DNA of 64,000 nucleotides from Johnsonella sp. (GCA_030529445.1 JAUMWW010000001.1:62001-126000), one strand, 5' to 3'. Numbered from the stretch's first letter, positions 1 through 9,455 are shown. Made by a program: numbers and translations. Notes: generated from the letters alone by a model not told the origin.

Positions 1-1
1 G

Positions 2-391
2 CATAGAGCGCCCTTTCTTTTAATTGACAGAATAGAAGAGCTCGTCCCCGGAAAATTGGCATCCGGATACAAGGCGGTAAGCTATAACGAGCCTTTTTTT
101 GCAGGGCATTTTCCCGAAGAGCCCGTAATGCCGGGAGTTTTGATTATCGAAGCGCTTGCGCAGGTGGGAGCGGTAGCGATACTGACGATGGAAGAGAATA
201 AGGGAAAAATTGCTTATTTCGGAGCGATTAATCAGGCAAAGTTTAAGCGGAAGGTAATACCCGGAGACAGACTCAAATTGGAATGTGAAATTATCAAGAT
301 GAAGGGGCCCGTAGGGATAGGAAGCGCAAAGGCAAGCGTGGACGGAGAGCTTGCAGTCAGTGCAGAGCTGACCTTTATGCTTTCAAAATAG
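2..391 (+). CDS. fabZ: 3-hydroxyacyl-ACP dehydratase FabZ (5' truncated by window edge)
   Basis: This is the beta-hydroxyacyl-ACP dehydratase of type II fatty-acid synthesis, which converts 3-hydroxyacyl-ACP to trans-2-enoyl-ACP in the cytosol. The frame is open from base 2 and begins [11 protein letters not shown], the conserved N-terminal segment of FabZ, so only a few residues are missing; the TTG at 56 is internal and not a start. The hot-dog active-site segments [13 protein letters not shown] (catalytic His) and LIIEALAQ (catalytic Glu) are both present. It is the first visible gene of a tightly packed cluster, with accC starting nine bases after its stop codon, and is presumably cotranscribed with it. 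Identification is firm; only the true start is unseen. Confidence 0.95.
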   Translation, partial: HRAPFLLIDRIEELVPGKLASGYKAVSYNEPFFAGHFPEEPVMPGVLIIEALAQVGAVAILTMEENKGKIAYFGAINQAKFKRKVIPGDRLKLECEIIKMKGPVGIGSAKASVDGELAVSAELTFMLSK

Positions 392-400
392 GTGGAGGCA

Positions 401-1753
401 ATGTTTCAAAAGATACTGATCGCAAACCGCGGCGAGATAGCGGTGCGTATAGTCAGAGCCTGCAGGCAGCTCGGCATCAAGAGCGTTGCGGTATATTCCG
501 AGGCGGACAGGGACAGCCTGCATGCCATGCTTGCGGATGAAGCCGTCTGTATAGGACCGGCTCCTTCCAATAAGAGCTATTTGGATATGGAGCGCATACT
601 GAGTGCGACGATAGCGATAGGTGCGGATGCGATACATCCGGGCTTCGGTTTTCTGTCCGAAAATGCAAGGTTTGCAAAGCATTGCAAGGAATGCAATATC
701 AAATTTATCGGTCCTCCGAGCGAATGCATCAGCCGCATGGGAAATAAGTCTGCGGCGAGAGAGACGATGATCTCGGCAAAGGTGCCGGTGATTCCCGGAT
801 CGGAAAAAGCGGTAAAAGATGTGGAGGAGGCGCTTTTGCAGGCAAAATCCATAGGCTTTCCAGTAATGATCAAGGCGGCATTAGGAGGAGGAGGCAAGGG
901 CATGCGCGTCTCCTATTCGGAAAAGGATTTCAGGGATCATTTCATCAATGCGCAGCAGGAGGCGATCAAGGGATTTTCCGATAACAGCATGTATCTGGAA
1001 AAATATATTCAAAAGCCGAGGCATATCGAATTTCAGATTCTTGCGGATGAACATGGAAATATCATTCATCTGGGGGAAAGAGATTGCTCCATACAAAGAA
1101 GGCATCAAAAGCTGCTCGAGGAATCTCCCTCTCCGGCAATCGATGAGGATCTGAGAAAGCGCATGGGAAAGGCGGCGATCAAGGCGGCAAAGGCATGCGG
1201 ATATCAGAGTGCGGGGACGATAGAGTTTCTTTTGGATGAAGATAAGAATTTTTATTTTATGGAAATGAACACCAGAATCCAGGTGGAACACCCGGTGACG
1301 GAGCTCGTGACGGGAGTGGATTTGATCAAGGAGCAGATCCGCATCGCCGCCGGGCAGAAACTGCAACTGAGGCAGCAGGATGTCAAAATCAGGGGGCATG
1401 CAATAGAATGCAGAATCAATGCCGAAAACCCGGAGTATAATTTCAGACCTTCCCCGGGTCTGATTACCAATCTCCATCTGCCGGGAGGCAACGGAGTCAG
1501 GGTGGATACGCATATTTATAACGGATACCGTATTCCGCCGAACTACGATTCCATGCTCCTGAAGCTGATTGTGCATGGAGAAAACCGTGCGGAGGCGATT
1601 GCGAAGATGGCAAGCGCGCTCGGAGAGATTATCATAGAAGGACCGGATACGAATATCGATTTCGAATATGAGCTGATCAATCATGAGGCTTTTATTGCGG
1701 GGGAGACGGATACCCGCTTCATCGAACGCTTTTTCGGACAGTATCTGAAATAG
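401..1753 (+). CDS. accC: Biotin carboxylase subunit of acetyl-CoA carboxylase
   Basis: AccC carboxylates the biotin of BCCP using ATP and bicarbonate, the first half reaction of malonyl-CoA synthesis. The 450-residue protein has the usual length and begins MFQKILIANRGEIAVRI, the canonical AccC start. The ATP-grasp glycine loop GGGGKGM is near residue 162, followed by ERDCSIQRRHQKLLEE and, near residue 288, EMNTRIQVEHPVTE, which carries metal-binding Glu and catalytic residues. A GTG at 392 would add three residues, but the ATG at 401 is preferred because AGGTG at 390-394 lies six bases upstream and family members start there. It lies between fabZ and accDA. No accB is visible, so it is probably upstream of the window. 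Confidence 0.96.
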   Translation: MFQKILIANRGEIAVRIVRACRQLGIKSVAVYSEADRDSLHAMLADEAVCIGPAPSNKSYLDMERILSATIAIGADAIHPGFGFLSENARFAKHCKECNIKFIGPPSECISRMGNKSAARETMISAKVPVIPGSEKAVKDVEEALLQAKSIGFPVMIKAALGGGGKGMRVSYSEKDFRDHFINAQQEAIKGFSDNSMYLEKYIQKPRHIEFQILADEHGNIIHLGERDCSIQRRHQKLLEESPSPAIDEDLRKRMGKAAIKAAKACGYQSAGTIEFLLDEDKNFYFMEMNTRIQVEHPVTELVTGVDLIKEQIRIAAGQKLQLRQQDVKIRGHAIECRINAENPEYNFRPSPGLITNLHLPGGNGVRVDTHIYNGYRIPPNYDSMLLKLIVHGENRAEAIAKMASALGEIIIEGPDTNIDFEYELINHEAFIAGETDTRFIERFFGQYLK

Positions 1754-1768
1754 AATCGGAGGTTTTCA

Positions 1769-3469
1769 ATGTTCAGGTCATTATTTAAAAAAACATATAC
1801 GAGAATAGAACATCTGCAAAGCGATCAATCCGTCAAGAGCGGAGCGCCGGAAGGAATGTGGAGAAAATGCAAGAAATGCAATGCGGCGGTCTATGCGGAA
1901 GATGTAAGGAATAATCATTATATCTGTCCGAAGTGCGAGGCGTATTTCAGAGTGCATGCCTACCGCCGGATAGAGATGCTTTGCGATAAGGACAGTTTTG
2001 AAGAATGGAATGCCCGGATGGAGATTTCCAATCCTCTGGATTTTCCCGGATACGAAGAAAAAATCATAGAAAATAAAGAAAAAACGAAGCTGGACGAGGC
2101 GGTGATTACGGGCAGCGCAAAAATAGAGGGAATGAAGCTGGTAATCGCCGTTTGCGATGCAAGATTCATGATGAGCTCGATGGGGCATAATGTCGGAGAA
2201 AAGATCACCTATGCGATCGAGAGGGCTGCAAAGGAAAAACTGCCCCTGGTGATTTTTTCCTGTTCGGGGGGAGCGCGGATGCAGGAGGGGATTATTTCTC
2301 TGATGCAGATGGCAAAAACCTCGGCGGCGTTAAAAAAGCTTCATCAGGCAAAGCAGGTCTATATCAGCGTATTGACGGACCCCACTACGGGAGGAGTTAC
2401 GGCTTCCTTTGCGATGCTCGGAGATATTATCCTCGCCGAGCCGAAGGCGCTGATCGGCTTTGCGGGTCCCAGAGTCATTGCGCAGACGATAGGGGCGAAG
2501 CTGCCCGAGGGCTTTCAGCGCGCGGAATTTCTTTTGGAGCACGGCTTCGTGGACGCGATCGTGGAAAGAAAAGACCAGAGAGATATGATCGCGAGGATTT
2601 TGCGGGCATACCGTTATCAGAAAGCCTATGAAAGCCCGGAAGAAAGAGAAGCGCTATCGAAAAAAAGATCCGGAAAATCAAAAGAAAAGAAGACGGCGTG
2701 GGAGAGCGTGCTGATTTCCAGAAGCGCAGAGAGACCGACGGCAAAGGACTATATGGAGGGGATCTTTTCGGAGTTTACGCAGCTGCACGGAGACAGGTGC
2801 TTTGCGGATGACGGAGCTCTTATCGCCGGAATCGGATTTTTGAATGAAAGCCCCTTTATGCTGATCGGACAGCAAAAAGGAAGGAATCTGAAGGAAAATA
2901 AAATAAGGAACTTCGGAATGCCTTCACCCGAAGGATACCGAAAGGCACTCAGACTGATGCGCTCGGCTTCGGATTTCGGAATCCCCATTATCTGCTTTGT
3001 CGATACGCCGGGAGCCTTCTGCGGCATAGAGGCGGAAGAAAGAGGACAGGGAGAGGCGATCGCAAGAAACCTTTTTGAAATGAGTGATTTGAGGGTTCCC
3101 GTACTTTCTCTCGTCATCGGCGAGGGAGGAAGCGGAGGAGCGCTTGCCATCGCGGTGAGCAACGAGGTATGGATGCTCGAACATGCGATTTATTCCATCC
3201 TTTCTCCGGAGGGCTTTGCAAGCATTCTGTATAAGGATGCCAAAAAATGCAAGGAAGCCGCTCAGGACATGAAAATCACCTCGGAAGAGCTGTTGAAGCT
3301 GGGGATTATCGAAAAAATCATTCCGGAAGATGAGCCTGCCTCCATGGAAAACTTGCCGAAGCTGATCAAGAGGCTGGAGAAGGAATTCGGAGAATGGATC
3401 TTAAGATATCAGGAGATGAAGGAAGAAGATCTGGTACTGCAAAGATATCAAAGATACAGAAAGTATTAG
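1769..3469 (+). CDS. accDA: Acetyl-CoA carboxylase carboxyltransferase, fused beta (AccD) and alpha (AccA) subunits
   Basis: The carboxyltransferase moves the carboxyl group from carboxybiotin to acetyl-CoA. Here both subunits lie in one 566-residue chain. The first roughly 285 residues are AccD: a four-cysteine zinc ribbon (CKKC at 34-37, CPKC at 53-56) and crotonase-fold segments such as FSCSGGARMQEG and DPTTGGVTASFA. A lysine-rich linker near 290-305 leads into AccA (from about 310), with FTQLHGDRCFADD, GQQKGR, VDTPGAFCG and GEGGSGGALAIA. There is no internal stop or frameshift. CGGAGG at 1757-1762 sets the start at 1769, 15 bases after accC. Fused AccDA proteins are known in some Firmicutes, so this is a natural fusion rather than an assembly error. 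Confidence 0.93.
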   Translation: MFRSLFKKTYTRIEHLQSDQSVKSGAPEGMWRKCKKCNAAVYAEDVRNNHYICPKCEAYFRVHAYRRIEMLCDKDSFEEWNARMEISNPLDFPGYEEKIIENKEKTKLDEAVITGSAKIEGMKLVIAVCDARFMMSSMGHNVGEKITYAIERAAKEKLPLVIFSCSGGARMQEGIISLMQMAKTSAALKKLHQAKQVYISVLTDPTTGGVTASFAMLGDIILAEPKALIGFAGPRVIAQTIGAKLPEGFQRAEFLLEHGFVDAIVERKDQRDMIARILRAYRYQKAYESPEEREALSKKRSGKSKEKKTAWESVLISRSAERPTAKDYMEGIFSEFTQLHGDRCFADDGALIAGIGFLNESPFMLIGQQKGRNLKENKIRNFGMPSPEGYRKALRLMRSASDFGIPIICFVDTPGAFCGIEAEERGQGEAIARNLFEMSDLRVPVLSLVIGEGGSGGALAIAVSNEVWMLEHAIYSILSPEGFASILYKDAKKCKEAAQDMKITSEELLKLGIIEKIIPEDEPASMENLPKLIKRLEKEFGEWILRYQEMKEEDLVLQRYQRYRKY

Positions 3470-3475
3470 GGAAAG

Positions 3476-4639
3476 ATGGACAGAGATATTAGACTGCATA
3501 TGGGTGATCTCTTCGCCGAAAAACCGATCGTACAGGGAGGAATGGGCGTGGGGATCAGCCTCTCTTCTCTTGCCGGCGCGGTGGCGAGAGAGGGCGGAAT
3601 AGGATTGATCTCGACCGCTCAGATCGGCTTCAGGGAGGAGGATTTCAAAAAAAATCCTCTGCGGGCAAACCTCAGGGCGATCAAAAGCGAACTCAAAAAA
3701 GCCAGAGAGATTGCCGGAAAAAACAAGGTAATCGGCTTTAATATTATGGTGGCGACAAAGGGCTATGAGCATTATGTGGAGACGGCGACGGCGCATGGTG
3801 CGGATATCATCGTCTCGGGAGCCGGACTTGCACTGGATCTGCCGGAGCTGGTGAAAAGAGGCATGGAAAAAAGAGCCGCTTTGCCGGCTGAGGAAATTTA
3901 CTGCGACAAGCCCGAACGTGTTACTAAAATTGCGCCCATCGTATCCGGCGCGAAATCAGCCGATGTTATTCTGAAGCTTTGGGACAGAAAATATGCCGAG
4001 ACGGCGGATATGATCGTTATCGAGGGACCTCTTGCGGGAGGGCATCTGGGATTTTCCGCCGAGGAGCTTTCCGATCTGGGCTCCGATACAAAGAGAGCTT
4101 CCGAAAGCTATAAAAGGGAGCTTTTCGATGAGGAAATCAAGAGGATTTTGGAGCGTGTAAGGAAGGCGGAAGAGAAGTTCAACAAAAAAATTCCCGTGAT
4201 CGTAGCGGGAGGAATCTATGGGGGAGAGGATCTTAAGCATGTGCTGGAGCTGGGAGCGCAGGGCGTGCAGATAGGAACGAGATTTGTAACCACTCATGAA
4301 TGCGATGCCCCGCTAAGCTATAAACAAGCCTATATCGATGCAAAGCAGGAGGATATCGTCATCACCAAGAGCCCGGTGGGAATGCCGGGAAGAGCGATCA
4401 GAAACAGCTTCTTAAGGAGTCTGGAAAAGGGAAGAATACCCGTGAAAGCCTGCCATGACTGCTTGCGAAAATGCGACAGACAGACGATACCGTACTGCAT
4501 TACCGAAGCCCTGCTGGCGGCGGCGAAGGGAGATATAGAGCATGCTCTGCTCTTTGCCGGTGCGAATGCATGGAGAGCAGAGAGGATAGAAAGCGTTGCG
4601 GAGGTAATGGAGGATATGATGAAATGCCTCCCGTATTAG
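3476..4639 (+). CDS. FMN-dependent FabK-like / nitronate monooxygenase family protein
   Basis: This 387-residue protein belongs to the FMN TIM-barrel family that includes enoyl-ACP reductase II (FabK) and nitronate monooxygenases. The start PIVQGGMGVGISLSSLAGAV, the mid segment DIIVSGAGLALDLP and the phosphate-binding GGIYGGEDLKHVLELGAQGVQ-type region (residues about 244-264) are typical. The C-terminal 60 residues add a cysteine cluster (CHDC, KCD, YCI) absent from classical FabK. Its position six bases after accDA, as last gene of the fatty-acid operon, suggests that it reduces enoyl-ACP. That is inference, since the sequence equally resembles proteins annotated as nitronate monooxygenase. 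The ribosome site is weak (AGGGA at 3468-3472), suggesting translational coupling. A strong terminator follows. Confidence 0.75.
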   Translation: MDRDIRLHMGDLFAEKPIVQGGMGVGISLSSLAGAVAREGGIGLISTAQIGFREEDFKKNPLRANLRAIKSELKKAREIAGKNKVIGFNIMVATKGYEHYVETATAHGADIIVSGAGLALDLPELVKRGMEKRAALPAEEIYCDKPERVTKIAPIVSGAKSADVILKLWDRKYAETADMIVIEGPLAGGHLGFSAEELSDLGSDTKRASESYKRELFDEEIKRILERVRKAEEKFNKKIPVIVAGGIYGGEDLKHVLELGAQGVQIGTRFVTTHECDAPLSYKQAYIDAKQEDIVITKSPVGMPGRAIRNSFLRSLEKGRIPVKACHDCLRKCDRQTIPYCITEALLAAAKGDIEHALLFAGANAWRAERIESVAEVMEDMMKCLPY

Positions 4640-4650
4640 CATCTTGCGAT

Positions 4651-4690
4651 ACTCTCTTTATCGGCTAAGCCGATAAGGAGGGTATTTTTT
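4651..4690 (+). terminator. Rho-independent terminator of the fatty-acid operon
   Basis: A 15-bp stem (ACTCTCTTTATCGGC pairing with GCCGATAAGGAGGGT, two G-T wobbles) closes on a TAA loop and is followed by ATTTTTT. It sits 12 bases after the stop of the FabK-like gene and just before the convergent histidine kinase. There is no T run on the other side, so it should act mainly on plus-strand transcripts. Confidence 0.93.
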
Positions 4691-4696
4691 GTGAGC

Positions 4697-6103
4697 TTAA
4701 TTTTCGGCGGCAGAGGGCAGAGAGAATACGAATTCCGTTCCGACATCCTTGGTGCTGATGATATCGATGTTTTCCCCGTGCGCCTGAAGAATATCCTTGA
4801 CAATCGAAAGCCCGAGCCCCGTGCCCTTCTTATCCTTTCCCCTGGAGGCGTCCGATTTATAGAAGCGGTCAAAAACCTTGTTAAGATCCTTTTTATCGAT
4901 ACCGATTCCCGTATCTTTGACGGAAATCAGTATTTTCTCTCTCTTTTCTTCCACGCTGATATAGATGAGGGAGCTCGGATGAGAGAATTTAATCGCATTA
5001 TCAATCAGGTTATAAAGAACCTGCTGAATTTTTGCGAGATCCGCATAGACCATTTCGGTCTCATCCGAAAAGGTCAGATCGATTCCGATATCTTTGCTTG
5101 CGCATTGGCCTTCGAAGCTTGCGGCGGTATTTTTGATCACCCGGTTGATATCAAAATTCGTGCGGTTGAGCCTCCCCTTTGCATCCAGATCATTGAGCGT
5201 CAGCAGGCTTCCCGTGAGCTTGGTCAGCCTCTCCGTCTCGGCGATTACGATATGCAGATATTTTTCCTGCATCTGGGGGGCTATCGTCCCGTCAAGCATG
5301 GCTTCGAGATATCCCTTGATCGAGGTCAGGGGAGAACGGAAATCATGGGATATATTGGTGATAAAGGTCCGCTGATAGTCTTCGGCATTGGCAAGCTCAT
5401 TGGACATGAAGTTGAGGGTATCGGCAAGATAGCCCATTTCATCATGGGTATCCACCTTCGCCTGATGCGAGAGATTGCCGGCGGCATACTGTCTGGCTGC
5501 CTCCGTAATCGTCCGGAGAGGACGGTATACGATGGAATGAAAGACGAATAATACAAGCATCGAAAGCAGAAATACAATCAGAGAGGTGATATATACAATA
5601 TTGAGAATCTGATTCTGGCTTGCGATGACCTTCTCGATCGGCAGATGAATGACAACATAGCCGTAGGTTCTGTAATTGCCGGTGATTGGGGCGGAAACGC
5701 TCAATACCTCATAGGGAAAGCTGCCGAAATAATTGCCGGTGATAAAGGATTTATTGCCGGTCGCGGTCGGATCGAAATCCTTGATCACATCCTTATCCCT
5801 GATTCCGTCGGAATCGACGATGATCGTCCCGTCTCTGCTCATAATCCAGATCTGAGAACGTAAAAAAGTGGCTACCGCCCGCAGCTGAGGATAGGCATCT
5901 TCAAGAGCGATATTTTGCCCGGCATATACCGTAGAGTAAGTGGAGGCAATCAGATTTGCCTCGTCATAGAGGGTTTTGCTCCTTGCCTCGATCAGATAGG
6001 AGTAGGTGAGTCTGGACGAAAGCGTGGCGATCGTGATAAAACCGGCTACTCCGAATACAATATATGCAAGAATGAATTTAAGATAAAGCGAGCGTTTCAT
6101 CAT
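4697..6103 (-). CDS. Membrane sensor histidine kinase
   Basis: This is a 468-residue membrane-bound sensor kinase. Transmembrane segments at about 8-30 and 168-192 flank an extracellular sensor region of about 135 residues that shows no domain I recognise. A HAMP-type linker follows (RPLRTITEAARQYAAGNLSH), then the phosphoacceptor box TNISHDFRSPLTSIKGYL with His253 and the ATPase motifs LIDNAIKFS (N), DTGIGID (G1) and GTGLGLSIV (G2). All catalytic boxes are intact. It starts 74 bases downstream of the response-regulator gene on the same strand, so the two form a two-component pair, probably in the mutS2 transcript. Two adjacent ATGs exist (6103 and 6100). The signal sensed cannot be told from sequence. 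Confidence 0.93.
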   Translation of the reverse strand: MMKRSLYLKFILAYIVFGVAGFITIATLSSRLTYSYLIEARSKTLYDEANLIASTYSTVYAGQNIALEDAYPQLRAVATFLRSQIWIMSRDGTIIVDSDGIRDKDVIKDFDPTATGNKSFITGNYFGSFPYEVLSVSAPITGNYRTYGYVVIHLPIEKVIASQNQILNIVYITSLIVFLLSMLVLFVFHSIVYRPLRTITEAARQYAAGNLSHQAKVDTHDEMGYLADTLNFMSNELANAEDYQRTFITNISHDFRSPLTSIKGYLEAMLDGTIAPQMQEKYLHIVIAETERLTKLTGSLLTLNDLDAKGRLNRTNFDINRVIKNTAASFEGQCASKDIGIDLTFSDETEMVYADLAKIQQVLYNLIDNAIKFSHPSSLIYISVEEKREKILISVKDTGIGIDKKDLNKVFDRFYKSDASRGKDKKGTGLGLSIVKDILQAHGENIDIISTKDVGTEFVFSLPSAAEN

Positions 6104-6177
6104 GTTTTCCGTCCTGTTTCAAAAGAAATATCCGAAGAGAGAGCAAAAAGCCCTCAGATCAGGATCCGCGGATCTTT

Positions 6178-6882
6178 TCAGCGAACTTCGAATTTATATC
6201 CTATGCCCCATACGGTGGCAATTTCCCATGAGGGGTGTTCATTGATCTTTTCTCTGAGCCTCTTGATATGCACATCCACCGTTCGTGTATCTCCCGCATA
6301 CTCATAGCCCCAGATATGATCGAGGAGCTGCTCCCTGGTAAATACCTGATTCGGACTGGAGGCAAGAAAGTATAAAAGCTCCAATTCCTTGGGGGGCATA
6401 TCGACGGGCTTTCCCTTATAGCTGACCGAGTAATTGGTAAGATTAATGCGCAGATCGGGGTATTCGACAAAGTTCCCCCCCGGTTTTAAAGAAGGAGAGG
6501 GGGAGGCGGTCTGTGCATATCTTCGCATTACCGCCTTCGCTCTGGCGACGAGTTCCTTCGAATCGAAGGGCTTCATCATATAATCATCGGCTCCCAGCTC
6601 AAGCCCGAGCACCTTATCAAAGACCTCTCCTTTGGCGGAGAGCATGATGATGGGCACGGAGGATCTTGATCGTACCTCTCGGCATACCTGATATCCGTCC
6701 ATTCCCGGGAGCATGAGATCAAGAAGGATCAGATGGGGGTTAAAATCCTGCAGTGCCGAAAGCGCCGATTCTCCGTCATATACGATATATGTTTCATACA
6801 ATTCCTTCATCAGATAAAGAGAGATCAGTTCCGCGATGTTTTCGTCATCATCGACGATCAGCACTCTTTGCTTTTCTGCCAT
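6178..6882 (-). CDS. OmpR/PhoB-family response regulator
   Basis: The 234-residue protein has an N-terminal receiver domain (RVLIVDDDENI; phosphoacceptor Asp55 in LILLDLMLPG; conserved Lys in MMKPF near residue 105). The C-terminal winged helix is of OmpR/PhoB type, with ELELLYFLASSPNQVFTREQ and TRTVDVHIKRLREKI. It should be phosphorylated by the kinase encoded just downstream and bind promoter DNA as a dimer. Only 15 bases separate it from the stop of mutS2, which suggests cotranscription. Target genes are unknown. Length and motifs are normal. Confidence 0.94.
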   Translation of the reverse strand: MAEKQRVLIVDDDENIAELISLYLMKELYETYIVYDGESALSALQDFNPHLILLDLMLPGMDGYQVCREVRSRSSVPIIMLSAKGEVFDKVLGLELGADDYMMKPFDSKELVARAKAVMRRYAQTASPSPSLKPGGNFVEYPDLRINLTNYSVSYKGKPVDMPPKELELLYFLASSPNQVFTREQLLDHIWGYEYAGDTRTVDVHIKRLREKINEHPSWEIATVWGIGYKFEVR

Positions 6883-6897
6883 AGCTTTTCCGCCTTT

Positions 6898-9261
6898 CTA
6901 TTTAAAACTGACAATGGTAACCGCCGTTCCTCCCTCGTTAAATTCGGCAAGATGAAACGACTTGATAAAGGGAAGTTTTTTCAGATATTGATGAATCCCT
7001 TTCTGCAATGCGCCCGTTCCTCTTCCGTGTATGATTCGAATCTGGTTCAGATGGGAAAGCATCGCATCATCCAAATATTTATTGAGTTCGGAGCATGCTT
7101 CATCGACATTCATGCCGATCAGGTTGATTTCCGGAGAAATCGTCGCCGCTTTCATAAAAGAAGCGGAGCTACCCGTAAAATGCTTTGTCGGCTTATCGGC
7201 GCTTTCTTCCTCAATGAGCTCGATATCCTTGATATCGACCTGAGAACGAAGAATTCCCATCTGAACGAAGAGCTTGCCCTTATCGTTCGGAAGAGAGCTG
7301 ACAACGCCTTTGACATTCATGCTGTGTACGAATACCGAATCTCCAAGCTTGAGTTTCTTGGGAGGCTTGAGATTTCCTTTTTTTTCGGCTTTGCGGTCTG
7401 CGATCGCTTCCCGGCTTTTCTTAAGCGAATTGCGTATCGCATCTCTTTCTTTCTCGAGAGTGGAGCCCAGTCCGGCGCCGGAAGCGATCTTATTGATGTT
7501 TTGAATTGCCGTATCCGCGGTTTCCTTCGCTTCAAAGAGTATTTTCTCCGCTTCTATCCTCGCCTCCCTCAGAAGCTTTTCCCTGCGCTCCGTTATTTTT
7601 GCATCCTGAGCCTGATAATGTTTTTTCAGCTCTTCGATTTCTCTTCGATCTTTTTCGATATGCAGGCGCTCCCGCTCGATGGCAAGTCGGTCTCCTTCCA
7701 GCTTTACCAAGAGATCCTCAAATGAAGCGGTTTCTTCCGTGATATGCTTCTTTGCCTCATCGATGATGAAATCGGGAAGCCCGAGCTTCCTGGAGATGGC
7801 AAATGCATTGGATTTGCCGGGAATGCCGATGAGGATGCGGTAGGTCGGACGGAGTGTTTCCACATCAAATTCGCAGCTTGCGTTTTCCACTCCGGGCGTG
7901 TTGAGCGCAAAAAGCTTTAATTCGCTGTAATGCGTAGTGGCGACCGTCCTGACCCTCATGCGGTGGAGAAAACTCAATATCGAAATCGCAAGAGCCGCTC
8001 CCTCCGTAGGATCGGTGCCTGCCCCGAGCTCGTCAAAAAGACAGAGAGAGGAGGAGTCTGCCTGCTCCAAAATCTCTACGATATTTCTCATATGCCCGGA
8101 GAAGGTCGAAAGGCTCTGTTCGATGCTCTGCTCATCTCCGATATCCGCAAAGACTTCGTTGAATACGGCAAGCCGGCTTCCTTCAAATGCGGGAATATGA
8201 AGCCCCGCCTGTCCCATAAGGGTAAAAAGCCCGACGGTCTTGAGGGAAACGGTTTTTCCTCCGGTATTCGGACCGGTTACGATCAAAAGATCAAAATCCT
8301 TTCCCAGAGAGATTTCTATCGGAACGACCCGGGAAGGATCGATGAGGGGATGGCACCCCTCCTTGATATGGATATGACCTTCATCGTTAAAAAGCGGTTT
8401 GCTTGCCTTCATCGCTGCGGCAAGCTTGGCTTTTGCGTAGGTAAAATCCAAATAGCTCATGTTTTCGATGTTTTGCGCGATCTCCTCCGCATACGGCCTT
8501 GCCTGATCACTGAGCAGTTCGAGTATTTTTTCGATTTCTCTTTTTTCCAGAAGGGCAAGCTCCTTGAGTTCATTATTCATGCGTATGATCACCATCGGCT
8601 CAATAAAAACCGTAGATCCGGTGGAAGACTGATCATGGATGATTCCCGCAACCTTGTTTTTAAACTCGGCACGGATCGGCAGGCAGTAGCTTTCGTTTCG
8701 TATCGTAATTACCGCATCCATCAGATAGGGCTTATGTGCGTGAAGCACGGATTGCAGCTCATGATGCATGCGGGAGTCGATCTGCTTTTGTTTTTTTCGT
8801 ATGCCGAGAAGCTCTGCGGAGGCATGGTCCGCGATTTCTTCTTCCGACAGAATGCAGCGGGAGAGCTCGGCTCTGAGCGAGGAGAGAGGATCGAGCATCC
8901 AAAAATACCTTTCCAAGGCATCATAGTCTTCTTCCTCATGTTTTCCGTATCCGATAACCCGAAGCACATTATCGAGCAAAGCCCGGATATGATTGAGCTC
9001 CCTTAGGTTTAGCCCGGAGCCCAATTGCAGCCTTTTCAAGCTTTCGCCGATATTTTTCGTATCGCCGAAGCTGATGCTTCCCTTCATCCGGATTCTGGAA
9101 AGAGCGGCGCAGCATTCCTCCTGAAGCCGGAGAATATCCGACAGAGAAGAAAGAGGAAGCAGATTTTTGCAGAGCGCTCTTCCCGGATCGGATCCGGCAT
9201 AGCTTGCAAGCATTTCCGTTATTTTATAAAATTCCAGTGTTTTAAGGGCTTTTTTGTTCAT
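6898..9261 (-). CDS. mutS2: Endonuclease MutS2
   Basis: MutS2 is a MutS-like ATPase that acts on branched DNA and, in Bacillus, on stalled ribosomes; it lacks the mismatch-recognition domain. The 787-residue protein has the expected length and order: an N-terminal helical core, Walker A GPNTGGKTVSLKT, Walker B LCLFDELGAGTDPTEGAAL, a TTHYSELK histidine motif, a long charged coiled coil (about 510-600), and a C-terminal Smr nuclease domain with INLIGMNVDEA and IIHGRGTGAL. The start ATG at 9261 follows AAAGGA. It heads the minus-strand unit mutS2-regulator-kinase and is transcribed divergently from the HtrA-like gene. Confidence 0.96.
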   Translation of the reverse strand: MNKKALKTLEFYKITEMLASYAGSDPGRALCKNLLPLSSLSDILRLQEECCAALSRIRMKGSISFGDTKNIGESLKRLQLGSGLNLRELNHIRALLDNVLRVIGYGKHEEEDYDALERYFWMLDPLSSLRAELSRCILSEEEIADHASAELLGIRKKQKQIDSRMHHELQSVLHAHKPYLMDAVITIRNESYCLPIRAEFKNKVAGIIHDQSSTGSTVFIEPMVIIRMNNELKELALLEKREIEKILELLSDQARPYAEEIAQNIENMSYLDFTYAKAKLAAAMKASKPLFNDEGHIHIKEGCHPLIDPSRVVPIEISLGKDFDLLIVTGPNTGGKTVSLKTVGLFTLMGQAGLHIPAFEGSRLAVFNEVFADIGDEQSIEQSLSTFSGHMRNIVEILEQADSSSLCLFDELGAGTDPTEGAALAISILSFLHRMRVRTVATTHYSELKLFALNTPGVENASCEFDVETLRPTYRILIGIPGKSNAFAISRKLGLPDFIIDEAKKHITEETASFEDLLVKLEGDRLAIERERLHIEKDRREIEELKKHYQAQDAKITERREKLLREARIEAEKILFEAKETADTAIQNINKIASGAGLGSTLEKERDAIRNSLKKSREAIADRKAEKKGNLKPPKKLKLGDSVFVHSMNVKGVVSSLPNDKGKLFVQMGILRSQVDIKDIELIEEESADKPTKHFTGSSASFMKAATISPEINLIGMNVDEACSELNKYLDDAMLSHLNQIRIIHGRGTGALQKGIHQYLKKLPFIKSFHLAEFNEGGTAVTIVSFK

Positions 9262-9284
9262 GGCTGTCCTTTCTCTTTGCGGGT

Positions 9285-9313
9285 ATTATATCAAAAGATA
9301 AGATAAGTTGAAA
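9285..9313 (-). promoter_or_regulatory. Sigma-A-type promoter for mutS2
   Basis: On the minus strand TTTCAA (9308-9313) and a perfect TATAAT (9285-9290) are separated by 17 bases, about 24 bases upstream of the mutS2 start. The -35 is a 4/6 match. It lies back to back with the promoter of the HtrA-like gene. Confidence 0.6.
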
Positions 9314-9318
9314 GACTC

Positions 9319-9347
9319 TTTCCACATCAGGGAGGATATAGTATAAT
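9319..9347 (+). promoter_or_regulatory. Sigma-A-type promoter for the HtrA-like gene
   Basis: TTTCCA (9319-9324) and a perfect TATAAT (9342-9347) are 17 bases apart, about 110 bases upstream of the ATG at 9456. The -35 is weak. The remaining leader shows no obvious structure. Confidence 0.5.
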
Positions 9348-9455
9348 ATACAAATATAAAAACAGGAAAATGCCCTCAATCAAGAGTTTGAATCGCTCAA
9401 TCTTATATGCGCAGAATCAAGGCATAGAATAATACGCGAAAGCAGAGGACTTATA

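Noticed and set aside
4691-5551. Long plus-strand frame of 286 codons
   Set aside because: Antisense to the histidine kinase, whose motifs are complete.
7930-9006. Long plus-strand frame of 358 codons
   Set aside because: Antisense to mutS2.
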